Origin: Pyrrhosoma nymphula | Lineage: Eukaryota; Arthropoda; Insecta; Odonata; Coenagrionidae | Assembly: GCA_963573305.1 (NCBI GenBank) | Contig: OY754337.1 | Location: 74,847,094-74,911,093 of the forward strand | DNA length: 64,000 bases | Direction of reading: 5' to 3' | Made by a program: the position numbers and the translations under genes | Part shown: one piece after another, positions 32,345 through 44,000 of the stretch | How the letters are laid out: the number at the start of each line of letters is the position of its first letter | How positions within the stretch are numbered: the first letter of the stretch is position 1 | Notes under the pieces: model-generated | What the model was told of the DNA's origin: nothing | Seen by the model: only the letters and a program-made list of their open reading frames with translations | Databases searched by the model: none

Positions 32345-35300
32345 CAATAGTGTGTTTAATTGATAAAAGTAGACGTAAGATAATCGTAAGAATACGATTT
32401 TCTGAATCCGCTTTCTCTGAATCTTTGTGGATGAAGTAGCCATATACTCCTGACACAGGTGCTAATGAAACATTCAAACGGCCAAGAATTTTCACCGTCC
32501 ACCGCATCGTGAACTACAACAAGATGAGAAAACACCACTGGGCAGCCTTTCAAAGGCTTCTACGCTAATTGAATGAGAAATGAGCAAGACGTGTTTTAGA
32601 GAACTCTCAGCTTCTCGAGTCCAGGAAAGATTGTGTGGCGTCATTTGAAGGATGTAAGAAAAAGGTCAACTTTAAACATTGTTTCCATATCATTCTATAT
32701 TTCAAGGTATAATTATTATATATCATTTTTACAATTTTAACGAAGGTTTATGATTAGGATTAATGCTTTTTTGAATTAAAAACCTGTGACTGTGAAATGA
32801 AATGAAAAACCTGTGAAATGCCTTATTACACTGCGGTCGCGTACCGCATTGGTCATTGAAACTTTCTATTGCGTTTTATATGCAATGGAAAGTACCTGAA
32901 TCCCGATGACTGAAAAAATGTCATTTCTGGATTGTTATTTTTATGTTAATATTCCTCGCATTTATTGGAACGCGTTCAGATTATATTGCAACGGGATGTA
33001 CAAAAAAGAGAAGGATTACGTCAGTAAGTTATTTACCGTGAACCCGTTTTCGTCTTTGACACTTCTCCGAGTTGATATCCTTAGAAAATTCTCTCCGGCC
33101 ACATTCTTCACGACATCAGGTGGTCAGTCGCCTAGTTCCGACTGCCCTTAAGGAAGAGAGTCACTATACTGTTGAATTCCGTTCTTCGCTTTTTTCGTGG
33201 GCCACCGACGTTTTTCGACCGCCTAATCTCTTCCTCTGCTTCATTGGAGATCGCATTTCCCCCTATTCTTTTTTTTAAATAATTTCCTCCTCACTCCCTT
33301 GAACGGAAAACCGGAGGATTAAATCCTCGCTCCATCTCATACATTTCCCCGGTCCCGCCAGGGGTTTTCGTGTCGCTATCCCACCCCTGGCCTGCCTGCT
33401 GCGGTGACGAGGGCCCTTGTTTTTCTGTTCGGAAAGGGTTGGCGGGGCAGGAGAAGGGGAAAGGACTCGTGGTTTTTTTTAATTTGAGGATCGGTGGAGT
33501 ATGCCAGATGGGAAAGAGAGGAAATTTGCACTTAACTAATGAGGAGGCATTTATTTGTTATCATTTCCAAGGATGCCGGACACCACGCTAGAGGTCATTT
33601 GGAAAATTATTCCCCAGTTATATTTCCACGAAGGTCGAGATCCTTGCCAAGAAAAAAAATTTGCTACAAGAATGGTGACCTCCAAAGAAAATGAAACGGA
33701 GAATTTCTGTTTTAAGGTTAAGGTTAATTGAATATAAATAAGAATTTTATGAAGAATACGGGTTATGCATGCTGTTTTTATGTAGCAGACAGGCTAGAAC
33801 TAATCGCTAAAAAATGGCGTCTTTGGCAAGTGACTAAATGGCTGTATTCGTCGATAGGTTTTGGTGACACAGGAAAGCCACTGCATTATGTTAAGGACCT
33901 TTTCGGTTAGCTAGATCATAAGTGACCTTCCACTGCATATGTCTTCATCCCATCGCTCCTGCTGGGAGCCTAAGTTAAGAGCAATTATATAAGATTATCG
34001 ATCCATTATCGTTCTGCAAATGAAAACTTAAGCTGCTAACACTAGTACACATCTTTGACGAACGGCGGATGCCTACGCCTAGTTTCTTTCTGCCCGTCTA
34101 AAAACATACTCGCTTCTCTCCAATCCATCTAAAAAATAAGTATATTTAAGTTTTGCAATTAATTCTTTAGTGCGACTAGTTCGCAATGCTATTGCATCTC
34201 CGGTAATAATTCTAGTTAAGCATTCCTATCTTGCCTTTGTCTTGAAAATTCTACACTGCACACTGCATTGCTACAGTGTAACGGAACTTGTCGGGAAAAA
34301 TAAGCTTTAAGAGTTGATTGCAATGTCTCAACTAACCATACTCCTTTTTTTTAGATAATCCGTATCATCAAGGATAATTACTTTAATAGGCAATCCTTTC
34401 TTGACTTATCACTGAAGATGCCACAGCGTTCCCTAACTCTTTGAAAAAAATGTAGATACCTATATAAAAAAGAAATTCTTCCTTCGCTGGAAACTACATG
34501 AATGGATTTCCAATTTAATACTACTGCAATTCCAAGCTGCAATACATAATGATTTTCGTGAGAAGTTAGGGGTAGTTGTCAATCATCGCATTTCCCTTTT
34601 CAACGCAATGGTTTTCCGAGCAGGATATGATTTTAGCCGAGAGAAAGCACATAGACTTACTGAGATGCAGAGCTTCTCAGACTTTCGCGAAGTTTCAAAG
34701 GATCATATTCCTTTACGAGCATGGACTTCCATTACGCATCACCGTGTCCATCAACTTTATCGGTTCATGGTCGCGGTTTACAAACTCTTGCGAGATCCTT
34801 CTTCCATTTTTTCCCGCTGACCTAATATCTCCCGGCTTGTACCACAATTGCAATATTTATCGTTTGTCTCCTTTTCATTGTCACCGTCCAGCATAATATT
34901 TCTTCCCTTACTCACTTTTCGTGAACATTTTTCAAAAACAGGCCTCAATTCATCTAGACTCCCGACTGAACACTACGCGTTATATCAATTATGATTCCCT
35001 ATGTCTACGTAACGGAATCATTTTTTTGTCATGCTTCATTTCTATACCCTCGCCATTTTCCTATTGCCTTTTTTTATACCTGTGTGGCCTTTCAAGATTT
35101 AAGTATCACTACTTTCTCGTTTCCCTTCATCAACTTATGATAACTGTCGCAGTCTTGGACTTAGTACGAGGATATTTTCAGTTTTTCATAGCGAATACTT
35201 CTAAATCTGGTTTTCCGTGTTTTTAAACTTAAATTAGACATTAGTTTTCATTTGACATGAATATTCACAAAGTAGTAGCCGAATCCATCAATTTTAAATT

Positions 35301-35855
35301 AATTGGAAAAGTTATCTCGTTTAAGATAGGCATATATTCCTCGCCAAGAAAAATATATTTTATATTGTGCAACAGAAATAGCTTTTAACTTATCAAACAT
35401 CAGAGTGTTATATTTAAACTAAAAAATACGACTCAATTAGCCTAAATCTGGGCGAGTAACAATATTTCAGGTCAAGGTGTGCTAGGATAGAAGCTTACCG
35501 TAAAAATTATGAGTCACTGCTACCTAAGTTCAATGTAAACCTTTTTGAGCCCCTCAAATCTATCCGCTTGCAGCATAAGATTTTTAAATCCAGTCATCTG
35601 ATCTTGGTGATTTCAAAGACATATTCAGAGATCAACAACGTTAATTTGACTCTTCAGTTGATTCCTCCACGGTTTTTAGTAAGAGGATGTCCAAAACAGA
35701 GAGGAAAAAGATTTTTAAAAATCATCCTTAGCTTGGAATAATGTGAAGGAATTTCCAAGTAAAATACAAACTTCTTGTAGTAAGAAGCAAGAGGTAGAAG
35801 TCTCAACGATTTCAACAGAATGGATTTTTAGAATTTAGGATATGATTTTTGCCGA
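32345..35855. other. No gene recognised
   Basis: A GC-richer patch lies at 33060-33480 with no recognised coding content. The remainder is AT-rich. ORFs at 34576-34896 and 34921-35226 show no domain I know. Confidence 0.4.
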
Positions 35856-35857
35856 GA

Positions 35858-35950
35858 CGTAGATATCCACCACCAAGCCATTTTATCTCGAGGCGAAATT
35901 CAGGGTGGATTATCCTCACTGAAATTCGTCGCCTTGAATAAAAATAATCC
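35858..35950 (-). mobile_element. tRNA-SINE fragment
   Basis: On the minus strand, ATTTCGCCTCGAGATAAAATGG and CTTGGTGGTGGA correspond to the 5' part of the SINE copy at 37480-37590 (AATTCGCCTTGAATTAAGATGG, then CTTGGTGGTG). The A-box-like region is present. The B-box is missing, so this is a truncated copy. Confidence 0.5.
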
Positions 35951-36184
35951 GCTGCTGCGCATTGGTTCTGAGCCCATAGTTTAGTCAACTGTAATAATTA
36001 TTGTATTTAAACTTCTTCTGCGTAGGAGCAGTCGAAATTTTAGAAACAGGTGATGTATGGTGAATGTTGGCTGACGAGGCATTCCGGGCAGAGAATAATA
36101 CACAAGAATTCTTTTCGCCTGCCTGGAAAAAGTCTTCCCATCATTAAATTTATTCAGTTAAAATTTAGTTTTCATGAAATCATG

Positions 36185-36235
36185 AAATTTATTAAAATAC
36201 GACTAGTTTCAACGCATCAAATTCTTCATCAGATA
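36185..36235 (-). repeat. CTGATGA...GAAAC repeat tail
   Basis: On the minus strand CTGATGA (36226-36232) is followed by 15 bases, GAAAC (36206-36210), then TAGTCGTATTTT and AATAAA (36188-36193). The arrangement matches the retroelement-like tails near 1909 and 37419. Confidence 0.4.
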
Positions 36236-36239
36236 TAGA

Positions 36240-36890
36240 TTTCTATGTAAAGCATGTACTATATTTTGCAGTATCAACTTTACCACTCGTGTGAAGGTTA
36301 GGTTTCTGTAAAGGTATACATTGCGTTCTTACGTCAGTAATAAATTCCCTCAAAGTTCAGCCTGAAACCAACAAAAGTCTTTAGGTGCTAGCTGTTTCCA
36401 TTTCTTTTTTTTTTAATATTGTCAATATTTTTTTTCTTTTGTGAGGGCTTGAAATGTCTTATTTCTTGTTAAAAACGCAGCAGTTACGTCCAGCAAAAGA
36501 ATGAAAAAAGTGCGTTTTGGTAATGAGGCCTATTTTTCGAAATTAATATAATGTTGAATGGAGAAAAGGATTTATTAATTGTAACTTGTCGCGGTGGGCA
36601 AGAGGAAATTGTGATATAAATCCTCCTGTATTTTTACGGGTGGATAGATAGGGGTAAGAAAAGTGTGCCTCAGCCGCCCTTATGGTGTAGTTTTGTGAGG
36701 CGTAAGCCTGCAAAACCTCTTGCGTGACTCTGCAATGAGGCGTGCGGGTCAGAGGCTCACTTCCACGCCCATAATTTGAGTCTCAGAGGTGAGCTTCGAA
36801 GTTTCACGAGTACTCAACCACGCGATACATGAGGCCGAGGCTGGAAATGTAACCACTTTTACAGCGTGGGCGAAAAATACCCAACTACGT
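36240..36890. other. No gene recognised
   Basis: AT-rich, becoming GC-richer from about 36660 towards the promoter-like block. No coding family is visible. Confidence 0.4.
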
Positions 36891-37320
36891 TTCGACGCGT
36901 TGCTATAAATACGTCGTCCGACCCCAAAAATAGGGTTTCGGGAGTGAGTGGGACGATATTTGTGTGCTGTGTGCGCGTCCACTTTCATTTTTTTTGCCCT
37001 TCTTCTCTCAAGTGTTCCGGCCGCCGCTAGAGGGTTCTCGCGTAGGTGGGGTACTCGAGTCTCCACTTTGTTTGCGTCGTTCCGCCGCCAGAGTGTGCCT
37101 CACGTCTCTAAGGTTTCTCTCTTTCTCTCTCTCTCTGTCGATAGCTCTCTTATTTCTCTTTTTCTCTCTTTCTATCTCCGTCTCCACTCGTGCGAAAAAT
37201 ATTGCGCTCGAAAATCCCCGATCGGCCAAGAGATTTCTGTGAATTTCTTCGAGATTTCGTGGAATGGGCGGCCAGTAAACGTTTCTCGTCCTGTGACGCG
37301 CATTGTCACGTAACTTAGAT
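36890..37320 (+). promoter_or_regulatory. Candidate TATA promoter and 5' transcribed region
   Basis: CTATAAATACG (36903-36913) lies in CpG-containing sequence. Typical initiation spacing places a start near 36935, at GGGAGTGAGTGGG. The following 350 bases are GC-rich and then CT-rich (TTTCTCTC runs at 37110-37180), resembling an insect 5' untranslated region. The reading frame with a signal-peptide-like start (36948) begins at GTG, so I do not call it a gene. The strand follows from the TATA orientation and is an inference. Confidence 0.35.
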
Positions 37321-37418
37321 GTAAAGTGAATAGCCAAATATTTTGTTTTTGTTTTATTCGAAAAATGAAGAAGGAATTTATCAGTAGTTTCATATTATTA
37401 TTGTATGAAGGAATCCTT

Positions 37419-37442
37419 CTGAAGAAGCGTATTTTACGAAAC
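37419..37442 (+). repeat. CTGAAGA-hairpin-GAAAC motif
   Basis: CTGAAGA is followed by GCGTATTTTACG, in which CGTA and TACG pair around a TTT loop, and then by GAAAC. This is a compact version of the hammerhead-like core seen at other loci. No matching stem I was found. Confidence 0.4.
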
Positions 37443-37479
37443 AATGTAAAGCCATCAGCGTAACTCAGACGGTGATATT

Positions 37480-37590
37480 CGCGATGAGAAAATCATTTGA
37501 CTTGACCGGGATACGAACCCGGATCTCCCTAATGCCGGTCATGTGTTTTAGCCTGTTACACCACCAAGCCATCTTAATTCAAGGCGAATT
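37480..37590 (-). mobile_element. tRNA-derived SINE
   Basis: On the minus strand, TGGCTTGGTGGTGTAACAGG (complement of 37552-37571) is A-box-like. GGGTTCGTATCCC (complement of 37508-37520) is a B-box. The tail continues GGTCAAGTCAAATGATTTTC. The copy at 60321-60420 has the same B-box and tail (GGTCAAGGCGAATGATTTTC), confirming a SINE family. It is probably transcribed by RNA polymerase III if active. Nothing shows activity. Confidence 0.75.
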
Positions 37591-37653
37591 TCAGCGGGGA
37601 TTTAAAGGAACAAGTTGTTCTCGTCCCCAGTCTACATTGTAGCACAGGAGACT

Positions 37654-38085
37654 ATCACTACGTTTACCAATCGGTCTCAGATCGGTCTGAGTTCAGACCG
37701 ATCTGAAAGTTCAGCAGCGAGCTGACTCAGATCCCCTGGTTTACCAACACGCTCTGAAAATATCGATATTGAACTATCGATTTCAGTAATTTGAATTATT
37801 TTGAGATTTCTTGCGTATTTCAGCCGCACATTTCTTTCCTTTCCCTTCTAACAACAAGTCACGCTGTAAAGGATATCGATTATATTTTGTTTCCCATCGG
37901 CAACCAAAAGAAGAACGATGAGCGCCACGCTCCAACCTCTTCGGATCGATCTGAGATCTCAGACCGGTTAGGGAAAGCGGGCTGACTCGGCTCGCTTCTC
38001 AGATCGATCTGGCCAGCCCGGTCCGTTTACCATACCGAGCTGAGCCGGTCAGATCGATCTGAGATCCATTGGTAAACGTAGTGAT
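37654..38085. mobile_element. 432-bp inverted-repeat element with palindrome arrays
   Basis: ATCACTACGTTTACCAAT at 37654 is inverted exactly at the right end (to 38085). Inside each end the palindrome-like word AGATCGRTCTGA recurs several times (for example 37679-37720 and 37935-38065). GTTTACCA itself recurs inward at about 37738 and 38021, so each end has a double structure. No transposase is encoded, so it is non-autonomous. Obvious target-site duplications are not seen and I cannot assign a superfamily. Confidence 0.8.
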
Positions 38086-38148
38086 TAACATAGCACAGTC
38101 GCGGAGAATTAACCCAACAATGTCGCTTTAGAATGGCAAAAATGACAA

Positions 38149-38367
38149 ATTTTCAATCATTGCGATTGCACAAATGATATGGTACGAAATCACGAGCACG
38201 GGTGCGAAGTTATGAACAAAAGACGGTGAAAGTCGCCATGAAAAAATCATTTGACACATTGATTTGAATCATCCCGGTCAATTCAAATGATTTTTTCACA
38301 TCGAATTTCGCACCCGTGCGCGTGACTTCGTAGCATATCATTTATGCAATCGCAATGATTGGAAAAT
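38149..38367. repeat. Foldback built from two inverted SINE tails
   Basis: The outer arms TTTTCAATCATTGCGATTGCA and inverted partner, the middle arms CGAGCACGGGTGCGAA and its partner, and the inner GAAAAAATCATTTGA and its partner form one 219-bp inverted repeat. The centre reads CCCGGTCAATTCAAATGATT, which matches the tail downstream of the B-box in the SINE at 37480-37590. This points to two SINE-tail copies joined head to head. Confidence 0.7.
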
Positions 38368-38414
38368 AGTGTAACAAAGTTTTTACTAACGGGCGTAACA
38401 TTAATATCATGGAC

Positions 38415-38870
38415 TGATATCTAAATCTACATACTACCCCGCAAGCCGCCTCAATAGACGTGTGGCGGGGGGTGTTAGGACACCAGCCGTATACATATAA
38501 AAAGGAAACGCTCTAATGAAATTACGCCTAGCATTTATTAAAGTCCCATTGTTCGGGGGAAAAACGAATTCCCATACCTATCCGTTCGGCAAAATATTTC
38601 TCTTAATTTATCGTTTCTGTCGGACCTGGAAATATAGTGGGGTTCCAATATGATGTTCTCCGTTTCGCTCTTAAAGATATATATTCTCAATTGTTCAAGT
38701 AATCTAAGCCTAGTCTTTCTGCACCGGATCACATATGCTCGCTGCATATTCAAGGTGTGACCGGACGAGTGCGAAATAGCACCTCTCTTTTCCTTTTCAT
38801 CCGAAAATCTTCCCACAGTACGCTTGACGAATCCTAGCTTCTTCAGAGCTCTGCCACAAATATTTCTTAT
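38415..38870 (-). pseudogene. LINE C-terminus and 3' end
   Basis: The minus strand reads ALKKLGFVKRTVGRFSDEKEK, and further on RSDRNDKLREIFCRTDRYGN and SFFPRTM. These correspond to the post-catalytic and final segments of a LINE reverse transcriptase, with the middle part out of frame. The 3' end has the hairpin-forming sequence CCGCAAGCCGCCTC...GTGTGGCGGGG (plus strand 38437-38470). Copies of this end without coding sequence lie at 45085 and 61690. Confidence 0.65.
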
Positions 38871-39415
38871 ATGGTATGGATGAATAATATGGATTATATT
38901 TTTATTATCAAGGCATCACTTTGTGGTGGGGCTATTTGATGTATTCTCTTGGACGAAATGATAGAGCAATTATAGCTTCAAACTTCACCTAGGTTAAAGC
39001 TCTTTACCACTGCCTTTCGTAGACCTCTGCTGAAAGGTTGAGGAAAGTTTACAAACACATCAACCCCTCAATCCCTCCTAAGTAATGAACTCTTCAAACA
39101 AACGTGAAACGACTAAGTCTTCAAAAGAAATTTAACCTATAGCTAGAAAAGCTTGGAAAAATTCGCTTTCGCGATTTTGTCCACGATTTGCCGAATTCAA
39201 CGATTTGTACAAATTTTGGATTTTTTTTCACGATATTCGCGATTTTTTCCCACACTTAGAAAAAACGGTTCTAAAAAAAAGCAGTTTATTTGTTAGATAA
39301 TACTATCAGAATCGTCAGAAAAATTTACCATAATATCGAAATGTGGAGTAAAGCATTAATCAAGACGTTTGATAAAACGTAACAGAATCAAAAAATGAAT
39401 CTTATTACTCATGTA
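38870..39415. other. No gene recognised
   Basis: AT-rich, nothing supported. Confidence 0.45.
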
Positions 39416-39419
39416 GAAT

Positions 39420-39935
39420 TGTTTCAGCAGAAAAATTGGGAGGGGAATAGCGCTAGCGGAGGAAGCGTTCAGTGATAGAAGAGAGCTGATGACGGTGGCC
39501 TTAGGTAAGGATGTAAAAAAGAGGCTGGTGAAGAGCTTGATGTGGAGTGCAGCGTTGTATGGGGCAGAAACGTGGTCTCTGAGAAGGGAAGACGAAAATT
39601 GGCTGAAGGCGTTTGTGATGTGAATGTGGAGGAGGATGGGAATGTGTGGTGGACGGAAAGGAAGACAAATGAGGAAGTACTTGACCTAGTTGGTGAGGAG
39701 AAAAAAGTTCTGGGTGAGATTAGGTGAAGGTAGGGTAGGTGGCTGGATGCGGTAATGAGTTTGGTTTGATGATGGTTTGCTAAAGGCCGTGATAGAGGGA
39801 AGATGTTGGGCAGGCGGGGAAGGGGAAGATAGAGAATAGGTTTTATGGACGGGATGAAGAAAGGTAGATCTAACGCTGATTGTGAGATGAAGAAAGAAAT
39901 ACTAGGGGTAGATAGAGAACTGTACGTGTAAAAAT
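39420..39935 (+). pseudogene. LINE C-terminal fragment
   Basis: The plus strand reads, with frameshifts, AEEAFSDRRELMTVALGKDV and MWSAALYGAETWSLRREDEN. After these come the MWRRM block, TERKTNEEVLDLVGEEKKVL and GRRGRGR. This is the C-terminal order of an APE-type LINE polyprotein. The fragment at 57090-57620 is from a closely similar family. The 164-codon minus-strand frame here is a shadow of this sequence. Confidence 0.75.
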
Positions 39936-39939
39936 CTCT

Positions 39940-40610
39940 AGGATTTTCTTTGACTTTAATCATAACCTACGATTAACTGGTAAATTACTCAAATGTAATG
40001 TAATATTTTTTCAGAAGCCAAAGATGCCTCCTTTTACGCAAACGCACACCTGACACTTTTTCGTTAATTTTTCGCCCCAATAAAGATTTTTTGCTATCAT
40101 AACATTTTTAGCGGAGGCATTGAAATATTTGTCTTACAATTCCTAATTCTTTATCTTTACCTCCTTTTGTACAATACGATTTTTTGCCAGATCGGTTGAG
40201 TTTTATTTGGGTAGTTCACGTGCTCTGATTACACCATCGATTACCTATAGACAAGTGAAACGAGTAAAATCCGGACTGTGTATGTTCATGTGAATTGATC
40301 ACTAATTTTTGTGATAATTTAAGGAAATATAAATGATAATTTCCGGAAAAATAGATGCTAATTTAGGTAAAAGTTATCAATTTTGAAGCTAGTTTTAGAG
40401 AAAACAAATGCAATTTTCAGGAAAAATAAATGATAATTTTACAAAGACCTACCTGTAGGTATAGCTATCAACATAACCTGGGTTTTCATGACGCGGTATG
40501 AAGAGTAAGGTGTCACAATAAACTGGAGTGGGAGCTACGTGACTGTATCATACTTTGAGTTTCAGTAGCACAAAAAAGGACGTATCTATAGCTATGTTCA
40601 TTCAATCTTT
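39940..40610. other. AT-rich DNA, nothing recognised
   Basis: No coding family or structured repeat beyond simple A/T-rich words. Confidence 0.45.
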
Positions 40611-40622
40611 GTTAGGTCTAAG

Positions 40623-41001
40623 CTAGGCATGAGCAACCTGCGGCCCGTGGGCCGGATGTAGCCTTTTTTGAAATTTTAAAGCAGCCCGCGGGCTGTTTCC
40701 AAGTTGTCATAGTCATTATCATTATCGTGCACATAAAGTCCGCATATTTCTGAGATATTGAGTGGAATTTGTACATGATGAAGAATTAAACCGTGCAATT
40801 TTTCACACAAAAATATATATTTTACTTTCATGACGTGATATGTGTTAGTTATAATTAAAATAAATGAAATATTTGTTGTGGAAAATTGCACAGTTTATTT
40901 CGTCATCATTATCGTACACGCTATCACACTATCTGACCCACTGATCAAGACAAAGATGGCAAAATCTGGCCCGCTCACCAAATATGGTTGCCCATCGCCC
41001 A
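40623..41001. mobile_element. hAT-like miniature element with target duplication
   Basis: The left end CTAGGCATGAGCAACC and inverted right end TGGGCGATGGGCAACC form imperfect terminal repeats. They are flanked by GGTCTAAG (40615-40622) and GCTCTAAG (41002-41009), an 8-bp duplication with one difference. The GCGGCCCGTGGGCCGG next to the left end is typical of hAT non-autonomous elements. Internally TGCAATTTTTCACAC and its inverse, and two TCATTATCGT words, form further repeats. No transposase is present. Confidence 0.75.
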
Positions 41002-41009
41002 GCTCTAAG

Positions 41010-44000
41010 TCATCCAAATTTGTATTTCCACAAAACTTCATCAAAATATTTTGCGGAGCAATCATCGGCTTATGAAGACTGTCATTCAGTCAGAGAGGCC
41101 GAAATCATTAAAGCGACTCATTTGGAGCGGGAAAAAAATGCTCAAAAATTGGTGGCCACGGAGAATAAACAAGTGGAGACGGTTCACTCATACCCACCCC
41201 ATAGCCACAACCAACCACAGACTTTTTTTTCCTCCCAAAACCTCGATGGACCCCATGCTGCATAAAAAAATAATGAAAAAGGCAAAATAGGGATGGAAGG
41301 GGGGATGCTAAAATCGAAAATCGCGTTACACGTATCCAATCTCCGGCGATTGATTCGGACTCTACTGCGGCTTCAGGCGGAAACGGGAAAAGGGTTTCCT
41401 TTTTCATTTTTTTTCACTGAAATTCCCGTTTTGGCTTAGGTCGGAGCAGAGTAGGGTGGGGGGAAGGGAAGGCAGGGGGAACCCTTAAACCCTACTTTCC
41501 AATAAACCCGACTCTGCCTTCCCACAACCCACCCTTCTCCCGTCCTCTCCCTATATCTCCCTGGCTTCTCTGCCGAGGTTTTTGGGAAAGAGAAAGATAA
41601 AAATGTTTTCTCCACAAATCTAAACAACGTTCTCTCCTCTAGAATAAAAGGCAAGAGTGAATTGAGAGGACGCGACCAATGAGATGGCCCGTGTTTACTT
41701 ATGAAAATACACGCGGTCCCAGAGATGAATTTTGTTTTTCACCCCATCCCTTACTCCATAAACACATCCACGGGAAATCGAAAGAATATCCCTCCCTCTT
41801 GCATTGGATGAAACTTTCGCTTCCTTTATTTTATTTTGTAATGCCATCAAGGCGCGGAAACCCCACCTCGGTCCCTCTTTTTCCCAGAATTCCCCCGTCG
41901 ATCGAGAGGGCAAACGGCACATTTTTTTTATTCATCTCGCCAGTCAAGTCAGCCGGGAAGGTCAACGGAGAAAAGAGAGGCGAATCTTTAGGCAGGAGTG
42001 AATTAATAAACACGGACATCCTCAAAGCAAACTCCTCTCCCAAATGAATTGGTTGGTCAAAAGAATTTCCAGAACAATTTTTCATGCTTTTTCACATGGA
42101 TTTTTGAACGTACAAAGTGGCACACGTTTGGATACAGTTTTTTTCTCAAAATTGGTCTCTTATTCTGGAATTCCTTTAAAAGTAATAGCTAGCCATTATT
42201 TTATTCATGATCACCACTGCATAATTTCGAAAACTTGTTGCGGGATAAGATTCAATAAATGTGGAAAATAGTGGAACGACAAATACTTTGCGTAGCATAC
42301 GTATAGTGACAATTTACCTGGTTTTCATCCGTCATAAGCTTGTACTTTCTAATGTCCCGCTAGAGCAAAACTCAAGGAAGTATTAAATTTAAGACAAGTA
42401 AAAGTACTACTTTTCTGTATTGGTTTAAAAAATATTCCAAAAGTGGTGATCACATCTTGCAAAACATTTTTCCTCTAGTTTATCCAGCTAGCTACCCATC
42501 ATAAAATGCATTGATGCGGCATCAAATTAAATAATTGATCTAAATCTTGACGGTTAAAAACCAACTCGTTTCCTTCTCATCTTTCATTTTGTTATTACCG
42601 TCATTTTCTATTAATTTTCTACTATAATAATCACCGATGTGTATATATGTCAGGACAACAATGTTTCATTTTTTGCTAAAAAGATACCTTAAGAAGTTTT
42701 TGGTGTCAAATTTTAACCATATATTTTTTAAATCTAAGTTAATCTGCCATTTTTATGTCTCGCGGAAGTATGAATTTGATAGATAAGTGATAAAAACTAG
42801 GCATATGTGGAGTTATCTTCGAAAGTTTACATCAAATGGTCGTTGCAGGGGAAAATTAAAAATTTTCTTTCTCTCTTAAATGGAAAAACACCCTCTCAAA
42901 ATTTTTAAATACATGTATAATATTGCAAGGTACCATATTTGAAAAAATGAGAAAAATTAAATGTGAATAAATTCAAAAGTTCAATCTTTTAATTGTTTAA
43001 CATTAAATAGTTTAAAAAAATTATCATGTTATCGCTAATTTTACGGCTATTTGAGATTTTTCAAGGAATTTTAATGGGAAATGAGCCATCATGTGCTTTT
43101 TAACCTAATTTTTTTCCCCGTGATATATGATAACGAAACTTTTATGACAATGAAAAAAGCCATTTTGAAAAATGTCCGTTATTCATCTGTTTTTTCTCTT
43201 TTCGAAAAACGCTTGAAATTATATTTCTTATTCGGTGAGGCAAACATATTTACCAATTTTCATCAAAATCTGAGAAGTCAAGGGTCAACTCTTGTCCGAA
43301 GTGGCGTGGAATGACCCAAATAGTGATTTTCTGCTATTGATAAAGGTACCAATAGTAAGGAAATAAAATGAAGATTCTTATTCTTTCAATCGCATTTTGT
43401 ATTCCGGTCAAAATTCCGAAATGTTTGCCAAAACGCAACGATTTTTCGAAATATTTTAGCGTTTTTGAGTCATTGTCACCATAACGACCATACTCACTGT
43501 TAAAGTCGAGATTCCGTGACTATTTGCACTAAATAAGATATGAATGGTAAATTACAATGTAAGTATTAGTGTTATTTTTTCCTTCCCGTTGATATTCAAC
43601 GGGCTCTAGTAATCTACGATTTACCAGCATTATTTACATCTTCGTTTAATACGATTTGTTGGCATTCCCATGCATATGTGAAAAAAAATTTAGAGACCAT
43701 TGCATCAATTACATCATATTTAAAGCCTCTCGGGAAATTACTTATCCGGCGATTGCATTCAGTTAATTTGATAACGCAGTAATAGGTCATATTTTAATGT
43801 GTTCCAATGGACCGTTATTGCGAAGATATTTCCATAAGTCTTTAACTTACCTCTTAATTTTTGTATAACTACGATTACCCTTTTTACTCAATTCTACTAC
43901 ACAATAGTGAAGACAAACGAGGTTTAAAAATGTCTTCAAAGTTTTGTTGAGGTATATTTAGTGATAGAATTTGCATACTAATTTGCATGTTAACCAGAGA

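Noticed and set aside
32022..32507. 161-codon minus-strand ORF
   Set aside because: It runs across a probable dispersed repeat, and no domain is recognised. Without transcript data it is not supportable as a gene.
36948..37313. 121-codon ORF with a signal-peptide-like beginning
   Set aside because: The frame starts at GTG, not ATG, and sits in a GC-rich then CT-rich leader-like block. The hydrophobic start is a by-product of T-rich sequence.
39469..39963. 164-codon minus-strand ORF
   Set aside because: It is antisense to recognisable LINE coding sequence on the plus strand. Its serine- and proline-rich composition is typical of a shadow frame.
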